Shown here in pieces: positions 53,904 through 64,000 of a stretch of DNA of 64,000 nt. The translations under genes and the position numbers were made by a program. The stretch is taken from contig CP038132.1 in the NCBI GenBank assembly GCA_004519485.1, positions 62,001-126,000 of the forward strand, given 5' to 3'. The stretch comes from Nannochloropsis oceanica. Taxonomy: Eukaryota; Sar; Eustigmatophyceae; Eustigmatales; Monodopsidaceae. Numbering within the stretch: position 1 is the stretch's first letter; the number at the start of each line of letters is the position of its first letter. The notes under the pieces were generated by a model. The model was not told where the DNA came from. It searched no databases and worked only from the letters and a program-made list of their open reading frames with translations.

Positions 53904-54420
53904 TATGGCTGATGATGAAGTGACTACACAACTTCACTATAGTAAAGATGTCGAGTCAAGTCAAGAGATTTGGCTTCGAAATTCGAGATGTAGTCTCAAT
54001 TTAGGTTTGAACGATGTGTCTGGACATGGGAGTGGACGAGGTGACATCGGAATATGTAAATTGCAAGCATATGACTAGCTTTTTCGTGTGAGAGTATGCA
54101 TGGACGATATCAACTCTCCACCGGCACCCCCCCAGTAGGCTTCTTCTTGTTGATTGCTTTGATGCGAGCAAGCTTTTCCAGGTGTCTCTGTCGATGCTTT
54201 TCCGTCAGTTGGCATAAAGTTTAGGTACACACCGTCTCGGATGTCGTGGTTGTGGCATGGCTTGCCTTTCAATTCGGGCTATTGGACGACGGCATCATCT
54301 CATCTCTCTTCCACACTATGTCCCCCTTCCTGAACACACTCAATATACGCACACAGCTCCCCTCCACCACCACAACAACACACTTCCCACCACGAGGGTC
54401 TTCTAGGACAGCCGGCAGTC
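53904..54420. other. Divergent spacer, Pkr1-like / VDAC genes
   Basis: 517 bp. On the minus strand, 54108..54200 reads HLEKLARIKAINKKKPTGG in one frame, which looks more protein-like than chance, but the frame is closed just upstream and no splice partner fits. I do not call it. Promoters of two genes must lie here. Confidence 0.4.
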
Positions 54421-55568
54421 ATGTTTTTCAAGGACTTTGGGCGGTCCACGGCAGGTAGGCAGGACAGAAATGGGGGGCGGGAGGCTGTCCGAATGTCTTG
54501 GACCTGCACTCATTTTTCGCACCCTCACACATCGTTCCCCCGAAAAAGACTTGTTCAATGACGATTTCAGCTACAAAAGAAAGCTTAAGATCAAGCTTCC
54601 CACACCGGACGGCGTGGTAAGTGTGTTTCTGTAAAGGGAGAGTTGCTCCATCCCCTCCTCCTGCTCATGCCTCCCGCCCCCCCTCTTTTTGTGCGTACGG
54701 CGTACGGCAGTGTCTTTTGGTGACTCCTTGTCTCGAGTTACTTTTGAGCGGACGCTGGCTTTCCTTATCTCTTCCTTCCTCCCACAAATTACCTTTTTCT
54801 CAGACCTGGACGAGCGAAGGGGAGCTTTCTTCAAAGGGAGTCATGGCGAAACTGGCCGCCAAGTACAAGCACCCTTCCGGCATCTCCCTGGACAAGTTGG
54901 AGTTTAAGACCGATGGCCGCATCCTGGGAGAGGCCTCATTGGACGTTGACAGCAGGTTGAAGCTGTGGGTGAGCGCGGAGGACGGGCGACAGGATGTGGG
55001 AAAGCCCATCAAGTCGCATGGGAAATTGGGAGTCGAGTACGTGAGCCCCGGCGTGTTGGTAGCACAGAGTGACGTGGACGTGGTAAATGGTCCGACGGTG
55101 AATGGCTCGGCAGTCCTAAGCCTAGGGGGGGAAAGCAGGGTGTTGGCGGGTTTCCAGGCCACGTATAACACGCAATTGGACGAGAAAGATCAGAAGCCGG
55201 AATTCCTCGATTACAACGTGGGCTTGGCCAAGGTCAACAAGAGCTGGGAGGCGTCGGTGCGGTCATTTAATAAGGTTTCCAATCTCCAATTTTCCCTTCT
55301 CTCCCGCGTGAACCCCCAAGTGACATTCGGGGCGCAACTTGACTACCAGGTGGATAAAAACACCCAGGGCATGACGATTGGTGGCTGCTTCCGCCCAGAC
55401 GGCGACACGCGCCTGTCAGGAAAGATCTCCTCCTTGGCCTTACTTTCGGTGGCGTACGCGCAGAATCTCAGCCCTTACGCGCACCTCTTGTTGTCGGCCG
55501 AGGTGGACGCCAAGGACTGGGCGTCTGATTCGCATAAGTTCGGACTGGGGCTCACGCTGAGTACATGA
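54421..55568 (+). CDS. Voltage-dependent anion channel (mitochondrial porin)
   Basis: Exons 54421..54454, 54549..54616 and 54804..55568 join in phase to 288 residues. The N-terminal helix region after the first splice, ADLFNDDFSYKRKLKIKL, and the following PTPDGV|TWTSEG are typical of VDAC. The rest alternates polar and hydrophobic residues in about 19 strands, e.g. VMAKLAAKYKHPSGISLDKL, KLWVSAEDGRQ, VNPQVTFGAQLDYQV and the C-terminal KFGLGLTLS. VDAC is the general metabolite pore of the outer mitochondrial membrane. The length matches the family (about 275-290). The very short first exon (34 nt) is needed to supply MFFKDFGRSTA. Confidence 0.9.
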
Positions 55569-56376
55569 GAAAATGGAGGGAAAACAGAAGGAGGAGAAAG
55601 ATTAAATGATCGATAGATAAAGTGAAATGGGGATGGAGAAAGGGAGGAAGAGAGGGGGACAGACAGGAAGAAAGAATTGGAGAGAAAGGGACACGATACA
55701 GTAGCAGGAGCAGAGGACAAAGAGTTGGCCAGTTCCCACCCGAAGATAGGCGTCTCTCTTGTCAAAAGACAAAGAGAAGGAGGTTTTATTTTTCTCTATT
55801 CGAAAGGCGAAGTAAGGGAGGTTTAAGTGGTGGTTTAAGTGCCCAGAAGTGGTGGAAAGAGATCATTCAATGACAGCGCAATATTGGTATTACTAGACCT
55901 ACGCACAGTTATGATTTAAGGGGAAATATATGCAAACCAAAACCTGTGATAGGTCTCTGTAGTACGACCGCCCCTGTCATTGTTAGTGATTGTCCGTAGT
56001 CTGTCAAGGCATACACTTTAATTTCTCCGTTCTTTTCTTCGAGTGGAGTTGATACGGCCCACCCACCGACGTGCTGTGTAATCTTTTTTGTCTGCCTCTT
56101 TCCACTGCCCGCCAACATTTGTGGCGATCCTCCCCCTTTAACTTTGATGTCTAAAATTGAAAATATTACAACAAACTGTACACATTGACGTTGACAAAAA
56201 GAGAACGAAGCGAGATGAGGAACGTGGTTGAAGGTGCCTTGTGAATCCTCATCGCCCGATAGCTATGCGTGGGATGAATTTCCAAGGCTGAGGAAATCTT
56301 CCGGATGAAGTGTAGAACATGCACGAGGAGGAGGAAGGGGAAGAAAGCGACAGGCGCGAGCTCCCTAGCTCCCTAA
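55569..56376. other. Convergent spacer with one orphan minus-strand exon candidate
   Basis: 808 bp. 55569..55900 is purine-rich on the plus strand. On the minus strand, 55909..56150 follows a good acceptor (TTTTCAATTTTAG) and gives an ordered frame containing QTKKITQHVGGWAVSTPLEE and KVYALTDYGQSLTMTGAVVL before a stop. I find no upstream exon within 230 bp that joins in phase, so it stays a candidate. Confidence 0.35.
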
Positions 56377-58403
56377 TCAGTGATTCCGCCCATGATCCCA
56401 TGGCTGAAAATAGAAACGCTCCTCGAAGCCCTTGATAATTAAACTCCCCGTTATCCCCAACACCGTTAAGAATCCCCCGGCTAACCGCGTGTACACACTC
56501 TGTCCCAGCAACCCCAGATAAAAAGCCATCACCGACATGAACCCTATCCCATGCCTCAACCTCCCCAAATTCCGTAACGCCCCCCTGCACACTTTACAAT
56601 GCGCCGTGTGTGAGGCATATCTATCCAAAAGTGTGCGTCGATCCGGGGTCTGCGGAAGCGACGACGGTAAACCAGATATAAGCCACTTCGGCGTGCCAAA
56701 GCGCGCGAGCCATTTCCGGAGGGCGCGCACGGAACCATCAGCAGCGGTGGGCATGTAATAAGTCTTATCGACGTCTTGGACAGTGCTTGGGTCGAGCAAT
56801 GCCCGCTCCCGTTCTTGTCCGTGAAGGAAGACAGTGTCGCTGTCGAGCACGCGAAGAATGCGTTGGTGCTCAATCCACTCGGGAGGCCATCGGAGCCAGG
56901 CCAAGGGAGGGAGGAAGTAGTTGCGGAGGAAGCGGTAGATGACCCGAGACCGGCCGGGGCCAGTGGGCACGGCATATGTGACTATGCGGATGAGTCGTTC
57001 GCGCTTGGGGAGAAGGGGTAATTTGTTGAGAATCTCCGTGACGTTAATGACTTGATAAAGAAGGGTGGGGGGCCGGAAGTGGAGGGACTGGGCGACTTTC
57101 ACCATGGGGGGGAGGGTCCGTTTGCGTCGGTGTCCTCCCGGGTCTCCGTGTGCTGCTGCTGTTGCTGATTCCTCCTTGTTGTTGTCATCGTCGTGTGCAT
57201 CATCTACCAAAGAGCCTATACGGTGCTGATCCAGGTTCCCGCTTCCGTGCTCGACAGTCTTTGGCTCTTGGCGTTGTTGTCGTGCCGATCCTCCTCCACC
57301 TGCTGGTGCAGCTTCTGCTACCGAGGGGAGCATGCGGCGGCGCTTGGGAAAGAATTGAGCGGAATCAAAGCCGTCATTCCGGATCTCGTCTACCTTTATG
57401 TCAATAAAGGCGGCCTGATTACGATTGCTGATGATATTGTGGTGGGCGAAGGGGAGATGGGAGGGGTCGATGCCGTTTTCGAGCAGGGTTTCGAAGCCAT
57501 ACTGTTTGGGGGATCGGGTGCCATGGGAATAAGGGATGGAGAAAAGTGGACGCCGCGGGCATGCATTGAGGGATTTGTCGTGGCCCACAGACGAAACGGG
57601 ACATCACTCAACGTGTCCGTCCTCCACACCTCCTCTTCTTCGCACCCACCCATGAATGTATACAAATGACGTACCGGCATATCTCGACAAACCACCAAAT
57701 ACGACATTGCTTTCTCGTCTACGTCCTCCATCAGCGTCGGCTTTACTACCTTTGAAGCCGCCAGGCCCTTGTCCGAGGTGTCTGGCCACACCCAAATCAT
57801 GCCTTGAGCCTCTTGCGAGGGCAGGGCCGTGGCACACGCGCGTCTCGAACGCCTAGCGGTGGCCTCACTTTGGTCGGCGTCTGGGTCCGCCTGCGGAATT
57901 TTGCTACACGCTCCCGAGCCGCCGAATTCCCAGCCGTGGTACGCGCATTGCAAATGACCCGTCTTGCTGTCTACCCGGCCTTCGGACAGCGGGGCCATGC
58001 GATGGGGGCATCGATCGATGAAGCATCGCCAGGCAGGAGGATTACCGCTGGCTGCTGCGGCGGCCGCACCCTCTTTCCATAGCACCAAGTCGCGACCCAG
58101 CAACGTCACTTTGGTCGGCACCGCACTGTCTAAATCCCGAGTCAGGGCCACGGGGTACCATTGTTTCCACCAGTCAAATGCTTCATGGACATCGTCATTG
58201 CTGCTGCTGCCCGTGAAGGCTACGGAAGACGATGTTGGTGTCGTGGCTGATACTAAGTTCGAAGTCCCAGCGGTGCTAGCCCGGCGACTCTGTTGTTTCG
58301 GAAATAAAGATTTTGGCAACTGTCCCCCCACAAACGCCTGCGAGGTGTACGGCAGCACTAGGCCCAAGACCATGAGGAGGGGAATTGACATCAGCAGAGT
58401 CAT
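56377..58403 (-). CDS. Plastid Rieske-type oxygenase of the PAO/TIC55 class
   Basis: Exons 57675..58403 and 56377..57501 join in phase to 617 residues. The start MTLLMSIPLLMVLGLVLPYT is a signal peptide ending SQAF|VG, the heterokont plastid import motif. A Rieske [2Fe-2S] centre is present: Cys132-Pro-His134 and Cys153-x2-His156 (DRCPHRMAPLSEG, LQCAYHGWEF). The mononuclear iron site follows just after the splice in LENGIDPSHLPFAHHNI. The C-terminal DRYASHTAHCKVCRGAL, with a C-x2-C pair and two hydrophobic helices, is characteristic of pheophorbide a oxygenase, TIC55 and related plastid oxygenases. These act on chlorophyll-breakdown or related tetrapyrrole substrates in plastid membranes. A hydrophilic Gly/Gln/Asp-rich insert (about residues 290-350) is unusual. 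Substrate not determinable. An upstream Met at 58676 is in frame, but its sequence is unlike a targeting peptide. Confidence 0.88.
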
Positions 58404-58969
58404 CCTTGAGCTTCCGGCGATGGGGTCTTGATGATGGCGGGCGGCAAAGGGCAAAAGAGGGCCACCAGGCACGACACAGTAGTGTAAAGGGCCCAATCGC
58501 TTTGCCAAATTTGTCTTGCAGCCTGTGCTTCCGGTGCTGGTGTGCTGTGGGATGGGGATGTGAAAGCTCGGAGGTCGAGGGAGTACAAGGGAGTTTGTTT
58601 TAGCGATTTTAGATGAAATACGCCCCCACAACAAAACATGCACGCACATTTGCGATGCTAATCCACCTCTGTACACACCGAAACACTGCGACAGGTGGAA
58701 ATCAACAAGAGGGCCTGTAATCTACCCATGCCCAGGGGTGGAGAGAAGACTTTGCGCTGGGTTGGCGCAGAAGCACCAAACCTCTGAGCTCTTGCCGCCT
58801 TGTTCTTCCTTTTGCGAGTCCGCCTGCACCACACCGCGATCTCTAATTGGGTTGCCACTTACGTGACCCTTACTTGTCTCATCTTGCGATAAATTATTTG
58901 CACGCTACGGCCTGCTAAGCGCAGCACAAAAGCCGTCTCCTCCCGCGCTTCTTCTCATCACTTGAAGGA
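58404..58969. other. Divergent spacer, Rieske oxygenase / seven-helix protein
   Basis: 566 bp between outward-reading start codons. The Rieske frame remains open upstream to 58676, so part may be coding if a longer start is used. No other ORF is convincing. Confidence 0.4.
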
Positions 58970-60208
58970 ATGGGAGACCTGGAAGCAACCATCAAGGGCA
59001 TTGGTGTCTCAGGCACTTTGGTGTATGTTGCTATGCTGCTCTACATCACGTGGCGGACATGCTTTCTCCTCTTTCTCCAACCACCCCCAGCGACTGCCTC
59101 CAGACAACAGCAGCTAACCTTGCCCGCCAAGAAAAGCTTCCATGTCGCCTTGTTCTTTTCAGCGTTGCTCGACCTGAGTTATTACGCTAAACTATGTACA
59201 GGGGCGATTACTAGCACTTCATTTTCGCTACACCTGATGGCGCTGTGGGCGGAGCTGACGGCTTTCAGTTGCGTCGTCGTGGTCTGGTCCCGAGTGCTAA
59301 ATGCGGCTAAAGAGAAAGACAGCGTCTTGACGTACGTGATCGCCCTCGATGGATTTGTCCTCGTGTGGACACTGGTGGTGATTTGCCTTGTGATTGTCGC
59401 CAAGGATAATGTCGATCAATGGGTCTCTCCAAGCAGTCAACCCTACATCTTTTTCTATCTAGTGCAAGCTCTAGCCCTACTCTCCTGTTGCCTCGCCCTC
59501 CTATATCACGGCATCCGCCTGCAGTACATCGTTAGGAATCACCCTCGTTGGGAGCCTCTGAGGAGGGAGAGGCGGATGCGGATTGTGCTACGAATCAACG
59601 CTGTCCTCTCCGTGTGTACTTTCTGCTTCCTCTTGCGCGTTGTACTCTTAATGGCTCATTTTATCCAAGCAGAAGCCCACCAACAAGCTCGTTTTCTGGA
59701 CCCGGCCGCGTTAGTGAATTGGTATGTGTGGTGTAATTGGGTCCCAATGTGCATACCTGCTTCAATTCTTCTCTTTATGATGAAAAACAATCCAGGGCGA
59801 GAACGAGGGAACATCGGGGGTGCTACTGATGGTGGAGGAGGGTTGACTTTGGGATTGGCAGCCCAAGCAGGAGGAGGGCAAGCAGGAGGAGGAGCTGAGA
59901 CTGTAGGGATATTGCGTGAGTGGGAAGAACGCTTGGTCTCCCTAAATTCCTCGGGAAACACATCGATAAATCGGAACTACTGGCGGCCGAACTCGGCGAG
60001 CTTGTACAGCCCCCCTTCTCCGTCTGAGGTTGATGCTGTTGGTCCAATTTCGCCTGCGGCTGCTACTCCGCTGACGCCTGCTACTGCGATCAGTTGTGGG
60101 CGGAGCAAGCCAGCGGCGGTGTTGAATTTGGGGATGGAGCACAACGGGAGTAAGGAACAGGGTTCCGGATCAACGGAGGACGAGCCTTTGATTCTGGAGG
60201 CAGTATAA
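58970..60208 (+). CDS. Seven-transmembrane protein, possibly THH1/TOM1/TOM3-like
   Basis: A 412-residue intronless frame with about seven hydrophobic helices: LVYVAMLLYITWRTCFLLFL, VALFFSALLDLSYYAKLC, LWAELTAFSCVVVVWSRVLN, VIALDGFVLVWTLVVICLVI, FFYLVQALALLSCCLALLYH, INAVLSVCTFCFLLRVVLLM and YVWCNWVPMCIPASILLFMM. The spacing, the short loops and the basic NHPRWEPLRRERRMR loop after helix 5 resemble the plant THH1/TOM1/TOM3 (Cand-like) family, some members of which help plant viruses replicate on the tonoplast. Other seven-helix receptor-like proteins fit almost as well. A Gly-rich then Ser/Thr/Pro-rich cytoplasmic tail of about 130 residues follows. No N-terminal signal peptide is needed for this topology. 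Function unknown. Confidence 0.7.
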   Translation: MGDLEATIKGIGVSGTLVYVAMLLYITWRTCFLLFLQPPPATASRQQQLTLPAKKSFHVALFFSALLDLSYYAKLCTGAITSTSFSLHLMALWAELTAFSCVVVVWSRVLNAAKEKDSVLTYVIALDGFVLVWTLVVICLVIVAKDNVDQWVSPSSQPYIFFYLVQALALLSCCLALLYHGIRLQYIVRNHPRWEPLRRERRMRIVLRINAVLSVCTFCFLLRVVLLMAHFIQAEAHQQARFLDPAALVNWYVWCNWVPMCIPASILLFMMKNNPGRERGNIGGATDGGGGLTLGLAAQAGGGQAGGGAETVGILREWEERLVSLNSSGNTSINRNYWRPNSASLYSPPSPSEVDAVGPISPAAATPLTPATAISCGRSKPAAVLNLGMEHNGSKEQGSGSTEDEPLILEAV

Positions 60209-60764
60209 GTGTAATTTCATTATCTCTTGATTTTTTTTTGGTCTGTCGATAGGATTTCGGTGACGGTGAAGAAAACTAAAGAGAAGCCAGCAAGCTAGCG
60301 CGACACTTTTGCATGTAAGGATGTGTAGGTACAACAAAAATGAAAAGAATATATGAAAGTTGAAGCTGCTTTGTCATTTCATCTGCCTTAATTATTTCCG
60401 GTTAGATGTGAGATTTGCTGGCAGTTAAAGGTGGTTGGGGCCTCCTCACCTTGCGCTTTTCTCATTTCTGGTGCATCCGTCACTTTCTTTGATACACACC
60501 CTTAGTTTGCCATTGCTTGCTGCTGCTTAATGGCTTCTCTCGCTTTCTTCGTCCTTTTGATACATTGTTATGTCCCCCGTGCATTCACAAGCTTTTTACA
60601 GACACCCATACAAGACCCATAGCACACGTCGGTTGCCCATCCATCTTCCCCTCATTCCACATTCATCATCAGCCACGGCCAGGAACGCGACGCGTCCATC
60701 ACAGCCGCGCCATTCAGTAAGATTGGGAGCTCTCCCAGGACTTTTCTCGGGACGTTTCCCACGA
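60209..60764. other. Convergent spacer
   Basis: 556 bp between the stop codons of two facing genes. Overlapping short plus-strand ORFs (60517..60998) are shadows of, or run into, the actin-like gene and have no protein features. Confidence 0.45.
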
Positions 60765-63700
60765 CTAGGGAATGAACGAGTAGACAGGCTTTTCAAGCGC
60801 CTCGGCACCAAAGTCGCTATACGCATCCGCGCTCATCCAGCCCTCTTCCCCTTGTACCACCTTATGCGCACACGCGGCCACCGCCCGAGAAACGGCGGGA
60901 ATATCCCGATAAATTGGAGACAACGGGTCCTGATTCCGGTCCTCCCCCCCATTCTCTCCACTTGCATTTCCCCCCTCCAACATCCGCACATTGACTAAAG
61001 CTGCATATTCTTCCGGCAACGTCGCCTTCAGCTCGGCCATCAACCGCTCCGCAAAACCCGGGATACGACTTGTCTGCCCCGCCAGCAGCACGTGCGGGAG
61101 CATCGACGACCACAGGTCTAGGTCTAGATTTCGCAGGCTTTCCAACACGAGATCCGTCATTCCAAGGCTCGACCCAATATCCGGGAAAAGTTCAGGCCGG
61201 AAAAGCAATTCCCCACAATGGAATCGCTCCCGACCCACGCGCAACGTCAGTTCCTGTCCGTCCGAAAGCGGACTGCGGAAAATAACCCCATTCTCATTCA
61301 AACCTCCCGAATCCTCGGACAGCTCCTCGGGCTCGGCCACGGTGGCCACGTTCAACCGACGCCCGGGTATGGCATCCTCGGTTTTGATTTGATCCCTCTG
61401 GAACTTCATGACGTCGATCTTCTCCTGTTCAAACGATCCATGCCGCCCGATCTCCTCCTTAAAGTCCAGCGCAACGTATGCGTGCCTTTCCTTTATCCAA
61501 CGCGCCACCTCTAGCATCTTCCGTTCAACCAGCGAGGAGTAAACCTCGTTCCGGCAAGAGAGAAGCATGTGAGACATGTAATTAGTTAAGTCTGACCCGC
61601 CTAGGGCTGAGGTTTGGATGCCCTTAGTGACCACGACTTGCTCGAAGACGGGGACTACACGCGTGGTGTCCTCCCCCACGTCTATGACCAAGGCGGTCAC
61701 TTGCTTGGCAAGGGAGGAGAGAATGCTGGACTCATTGAGAAAGCGGACACTGTATTTTTGCGGAGATGGGGCGTGGGTTGAGAGGGGAAAATGAATATGT
61801 TTAAATTACACGCACAATGGTGGAACCTCCATTTCGCCTATCTTATTCTTACCTATACGCCTCACAGGCCTCAAACATGATCTCCACCATCTTCGCCCGT
61901 TCCTCGAGGGTAGTAGTGGCCTTGTAAGTCACCACAATAGGGCTCTGCCCCGCATCGACATTCATCTTATCCAGCACGTCCCTTAACAACCACTTAAGAT
62001 CTGCTGGCCGCTCCAGCCTATCTCGGACAATTGGCGCCTCGAGCTTCAACGCCCCCCGCAACACGGGGTCTGGGTGATCAAGAGCGCAGTACCAAGCATC
62101 TTTTCCAACAAAAATACCGTCTCGACGGAAGCGGGCATACATGGCATTTGCCTGAATACTAGCATTCTGGACGATCGCCGAGAAGTCGGCTGCGACCTTC
62201 TTGGGCCTTGCCACTACGCAAGGGAAATGTGTGGGGTTGAATATTTCCGGCCTTTCCACCTCAATCCAGCCTGCACGAATGCGCCAGCTGCCGACTTCTA
62301 CAAGGAAAAAGCGGTCGGGGACACCCTGGGGGCAGGTTGATGGTTGCCGCATTATCAAGACCGATGGTGATTCCAGCTGCAGCTTTTGCCCTTGATCCAC
62401 CTCCTTCGAATTGCCCTTCAGCTTTCGTAGCTCGGTCATGAGCACAATACACTCCTCCTTCGCCGACTTGGCCTCGACCCTCCATTGCGTCAATTCTTCG
62501 GTAGCTGCGGTGAGCTCGACCTCCAACGCAGCCGCACGCTTGCGGGTCTCTGCAAGGGCCGCTTCTAGGGAGGACTTCTTCTTACTGGTCTGGTACCGCA
62601 GGGCAGCAATCTCTTCTCGGGCCGCTTGAGCACTGGCTTGGCTCTCCGTCATCTCCTCCTTGATCAACAGAGCTTCCTTGACCGCGGCGGCTTCACGCAA
62701 GCGGGCTTCCGCCAAAGCAGCCCCCAGCAATGTGAGCTTACTACTGCTCTCCACTTGAGCAAGCCCCTCCTCGGCCTCCAACGTCCGGATTCGAACCGGA
62801 GGCAACTGACTGTCAGCTCCTTCTCCTACATGCACCGTCCCGGCCACTTCATTCCATTGTGCCGACCGATCATTCAAAACCTCGATATTCGCGTCCCCTT
62901 CAGTCAGCATGGATTGGCTTTTGACCTCCCCGTCACGCGATGAAATGCCATCCATCTGCACTATTTCGGCCTCCTTCAATCGCACCATTTCGTGCTGAGC
63001 GGCGTCCATTTGCGCAACAAACTCCGCCTCCCGTGACCGCAGTTCGTCTAAAGACAACGATTTCTTGGCGGCTCTCTTCTGTGCTGCTTCGGCGTCCTCA
63101 CGAATGCGGCTTAGCTCCTGTTGCACAGAAAGAAGCTCCGCCTGAAGTAAAGCCTCCTGCGATTTACCTTCTATCCGTGCCGTCTCGGCCTCTGTCTTCC
63201 ATCGAGCCAATTCATCTTTAGTGCTCTGCACTTCAGCCATCAATTCCGCTTGCCGTGCTTGGAGCTCCGTCAGTGCGGTGAGGTTTTCCGCAGCCTCCTT
63301 CTGTGCTGCCCTCGCGGCCTTCAAAGAGCGGGCTAGCTCCTTCTGCACTGAAACAAGCTCGGCTTTGACTGAATCTCGGGACGCTGCTAATGAGCATAAG
63401 CCACTTTTAGCCGCCTCTCGCAATTCAGCGTTCTCCTTCTGTGCCGTTTGCTCCTTGGCTTGGCACGCCACAAGCTTGGCCTGGATCGCTGCCATTTTCT
63501 TTGTTCGTGCCGCTTCTTGTGCGCGTAGTTGTGCTAGGCTAGCCTCGAGCGAAGAAAGCTTACTGCTGCTGCCATCCATGTCGGATTCGGCAGATGATTG
63601 AGAGCGTGCCAGCTTGGCTTGAGCATGGGCCAACTCCGCTTCCAAGGTTCCAATGCGCGCCTTGCTCTCCATCTGCAGTATTTGGTTCTTGCCTTCTCCC

Positions 63701-64000
63701 TCAAGCACGCCCGCAAACTTCTGCTGCACACTGGAGAGCTCCGCCTGAAGCGAAGCCTGTTGTGACGACCCTTCTACCCGCGCCCGCTCGGCCTCCTTCT
63801 TCCATCGTATTGCTTCAGCAGTAGCAGTGGTCACATCATGCTTCAAATCTGTCACTGACGAGGCTATTTTCGCTGCCTCGCCCTTAGCGTCCTCTGCCGC
63901 CTTCTGCCAACGGGTCAGCTCCTGCTTCAGCGCGACGAGCTTCGTCTCCAGCAAGGCATGCTGCTCCTGCGACTCCTTTAAAGAGGCTTTCACAACGGAC
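60765..64000 (-). CDS. Coiled-coil/actin-fold fusion protein (5' end beyond right edge)
   Basis: Exons 61853..64000 (open to the edge) and 60765..61749 join in phase at FEACEAY|SVRFLNESS. The C-terminal part is a divergent actin-related domain: FFLVEVGSWRIRAGW (first phosphate loop region, changed from the actin consensus), GKDAWYCALDHPDPVLRGAL, ERAKMVEIMFEACEAY (equivalent to actin's EKMTQIMFE), TALVIDVGEDTTRVVPVFE (second phosphate loop) and PHVLLAGQTSRIPGFAERLM. Before it lie at least 520 residues of heptad-rich Glu/Ala/Lys coiled coil, with repeated blocks such as QAELSSVQQK, QAELLSVQQEL and VSVQKELARS. Known ARPs lack such a coil. The missing key Asp and Gly residues in the first loop make ATP hydrolysis uncertain. 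Inferred role: a structural or scaffolding protein that dimerises through the coil. The N-terminus is outside the window. Confidence 0.8.

Noticed and set aside
54075-54272. Minus-strand Lys-rich frame (HLEKLARIKAINKKKPTGG) before VDAC
   Set aside because: The frame closes immediately upstream and no acceptor with a proper tract fits; it would also crowd the VDAC promoter.
1-64000. Mobile elements, virus-like elements, CRISPR arrays, tRNA/rRNA genes
   Set aside because: I looked for reverse transcriptase, transposase, integrase and capsid-like frames, terminal repeats, regular spacer arrays and tRNA T-loop/cloverleaf patterns and saw none that hold up by eye.

Overview
This is nuclear DNA of a small stramenopile alga, most likely a eustigmatophyte of the Nannochloropsis/Microchloropsis group. 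Four things point there: two light-harvesting (violaxanthin-chlorophyll-binding type) genes; plastid precursors in which a signal peptide ends in an A-F motif, as in heterokont complex plastids; compact genes with few short GT-AG introns; and GC-rich coding DNA packed with CAG/GCA-type triplet repeats. The window holds about 26 protein genes. I see no bacterial operon, transposon, virus-like element, CRISPR array or convincing tRNA/rRNA gene. Exon joins were worked out by eye from splice sites and frame continuity and are not backed by transcripts.

Left part (1-16 kb): the 5' portion of a heat-shock-factor gene runs off the left edge; an eight-exon gene has degenerate EF-hands; two nearly identical light-harvesting genes sit head to head around a 1.16-kb shared promoter region; then come delta-COP, a double-AAA ATPase of the AFG2/SPATA5 type and a SEC14-like lipid-transfer protein.

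Centre (16-34 kb): a 1610-residue chromatin-type protein joins PWWP, RAMA and JAMM/MPN+ domains. It is followed by RMI1, a TPR protein, a plastid-envelope RETICULATA-related protein, a U-box protein with two FHA domains, an unrecognised secretory or organellar precursor and a tiny Cys/His protein.

Right-centre (34-48 kb): a five-exon PPR-SMR protein (the SMR exons look like a separate gene until spliced), a probable thylakoid-lumen protein, a phosphopantetheinyl transferase, a DUF3228 protein, MTFP1, CYRI/FAM49 and an SDR oxidoreductase.

Right part (48-64 kb): COG2, an unrecognised secretory-pathway protein, a Pkr1-like membrane protein, mitochondrial VDAC, a plastid Rieske oxygenase of the PAO/TIC55 class, a seven-helix membrane protein and a coiled-coil/actin-like fusion that runs off the right edge.

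Most genes are housekeeping: Golgi/ER traffic (delta-COP, COG2, SEC14-like), mitochondria (VDAC, MTFP1), genome maintenance (RMI1), and plastid light harvesting or RNA handling. Many lie head to head with 0.3-0.9 kb between start codons. The items most worth a second look are the PWWP-RAMA-JAMM protein, the U-box/FHA/FHA protein, the coiled-coil/actin-like fusion, the altered Walker B of the AAA protein and the homogenised light-harvesting pair.
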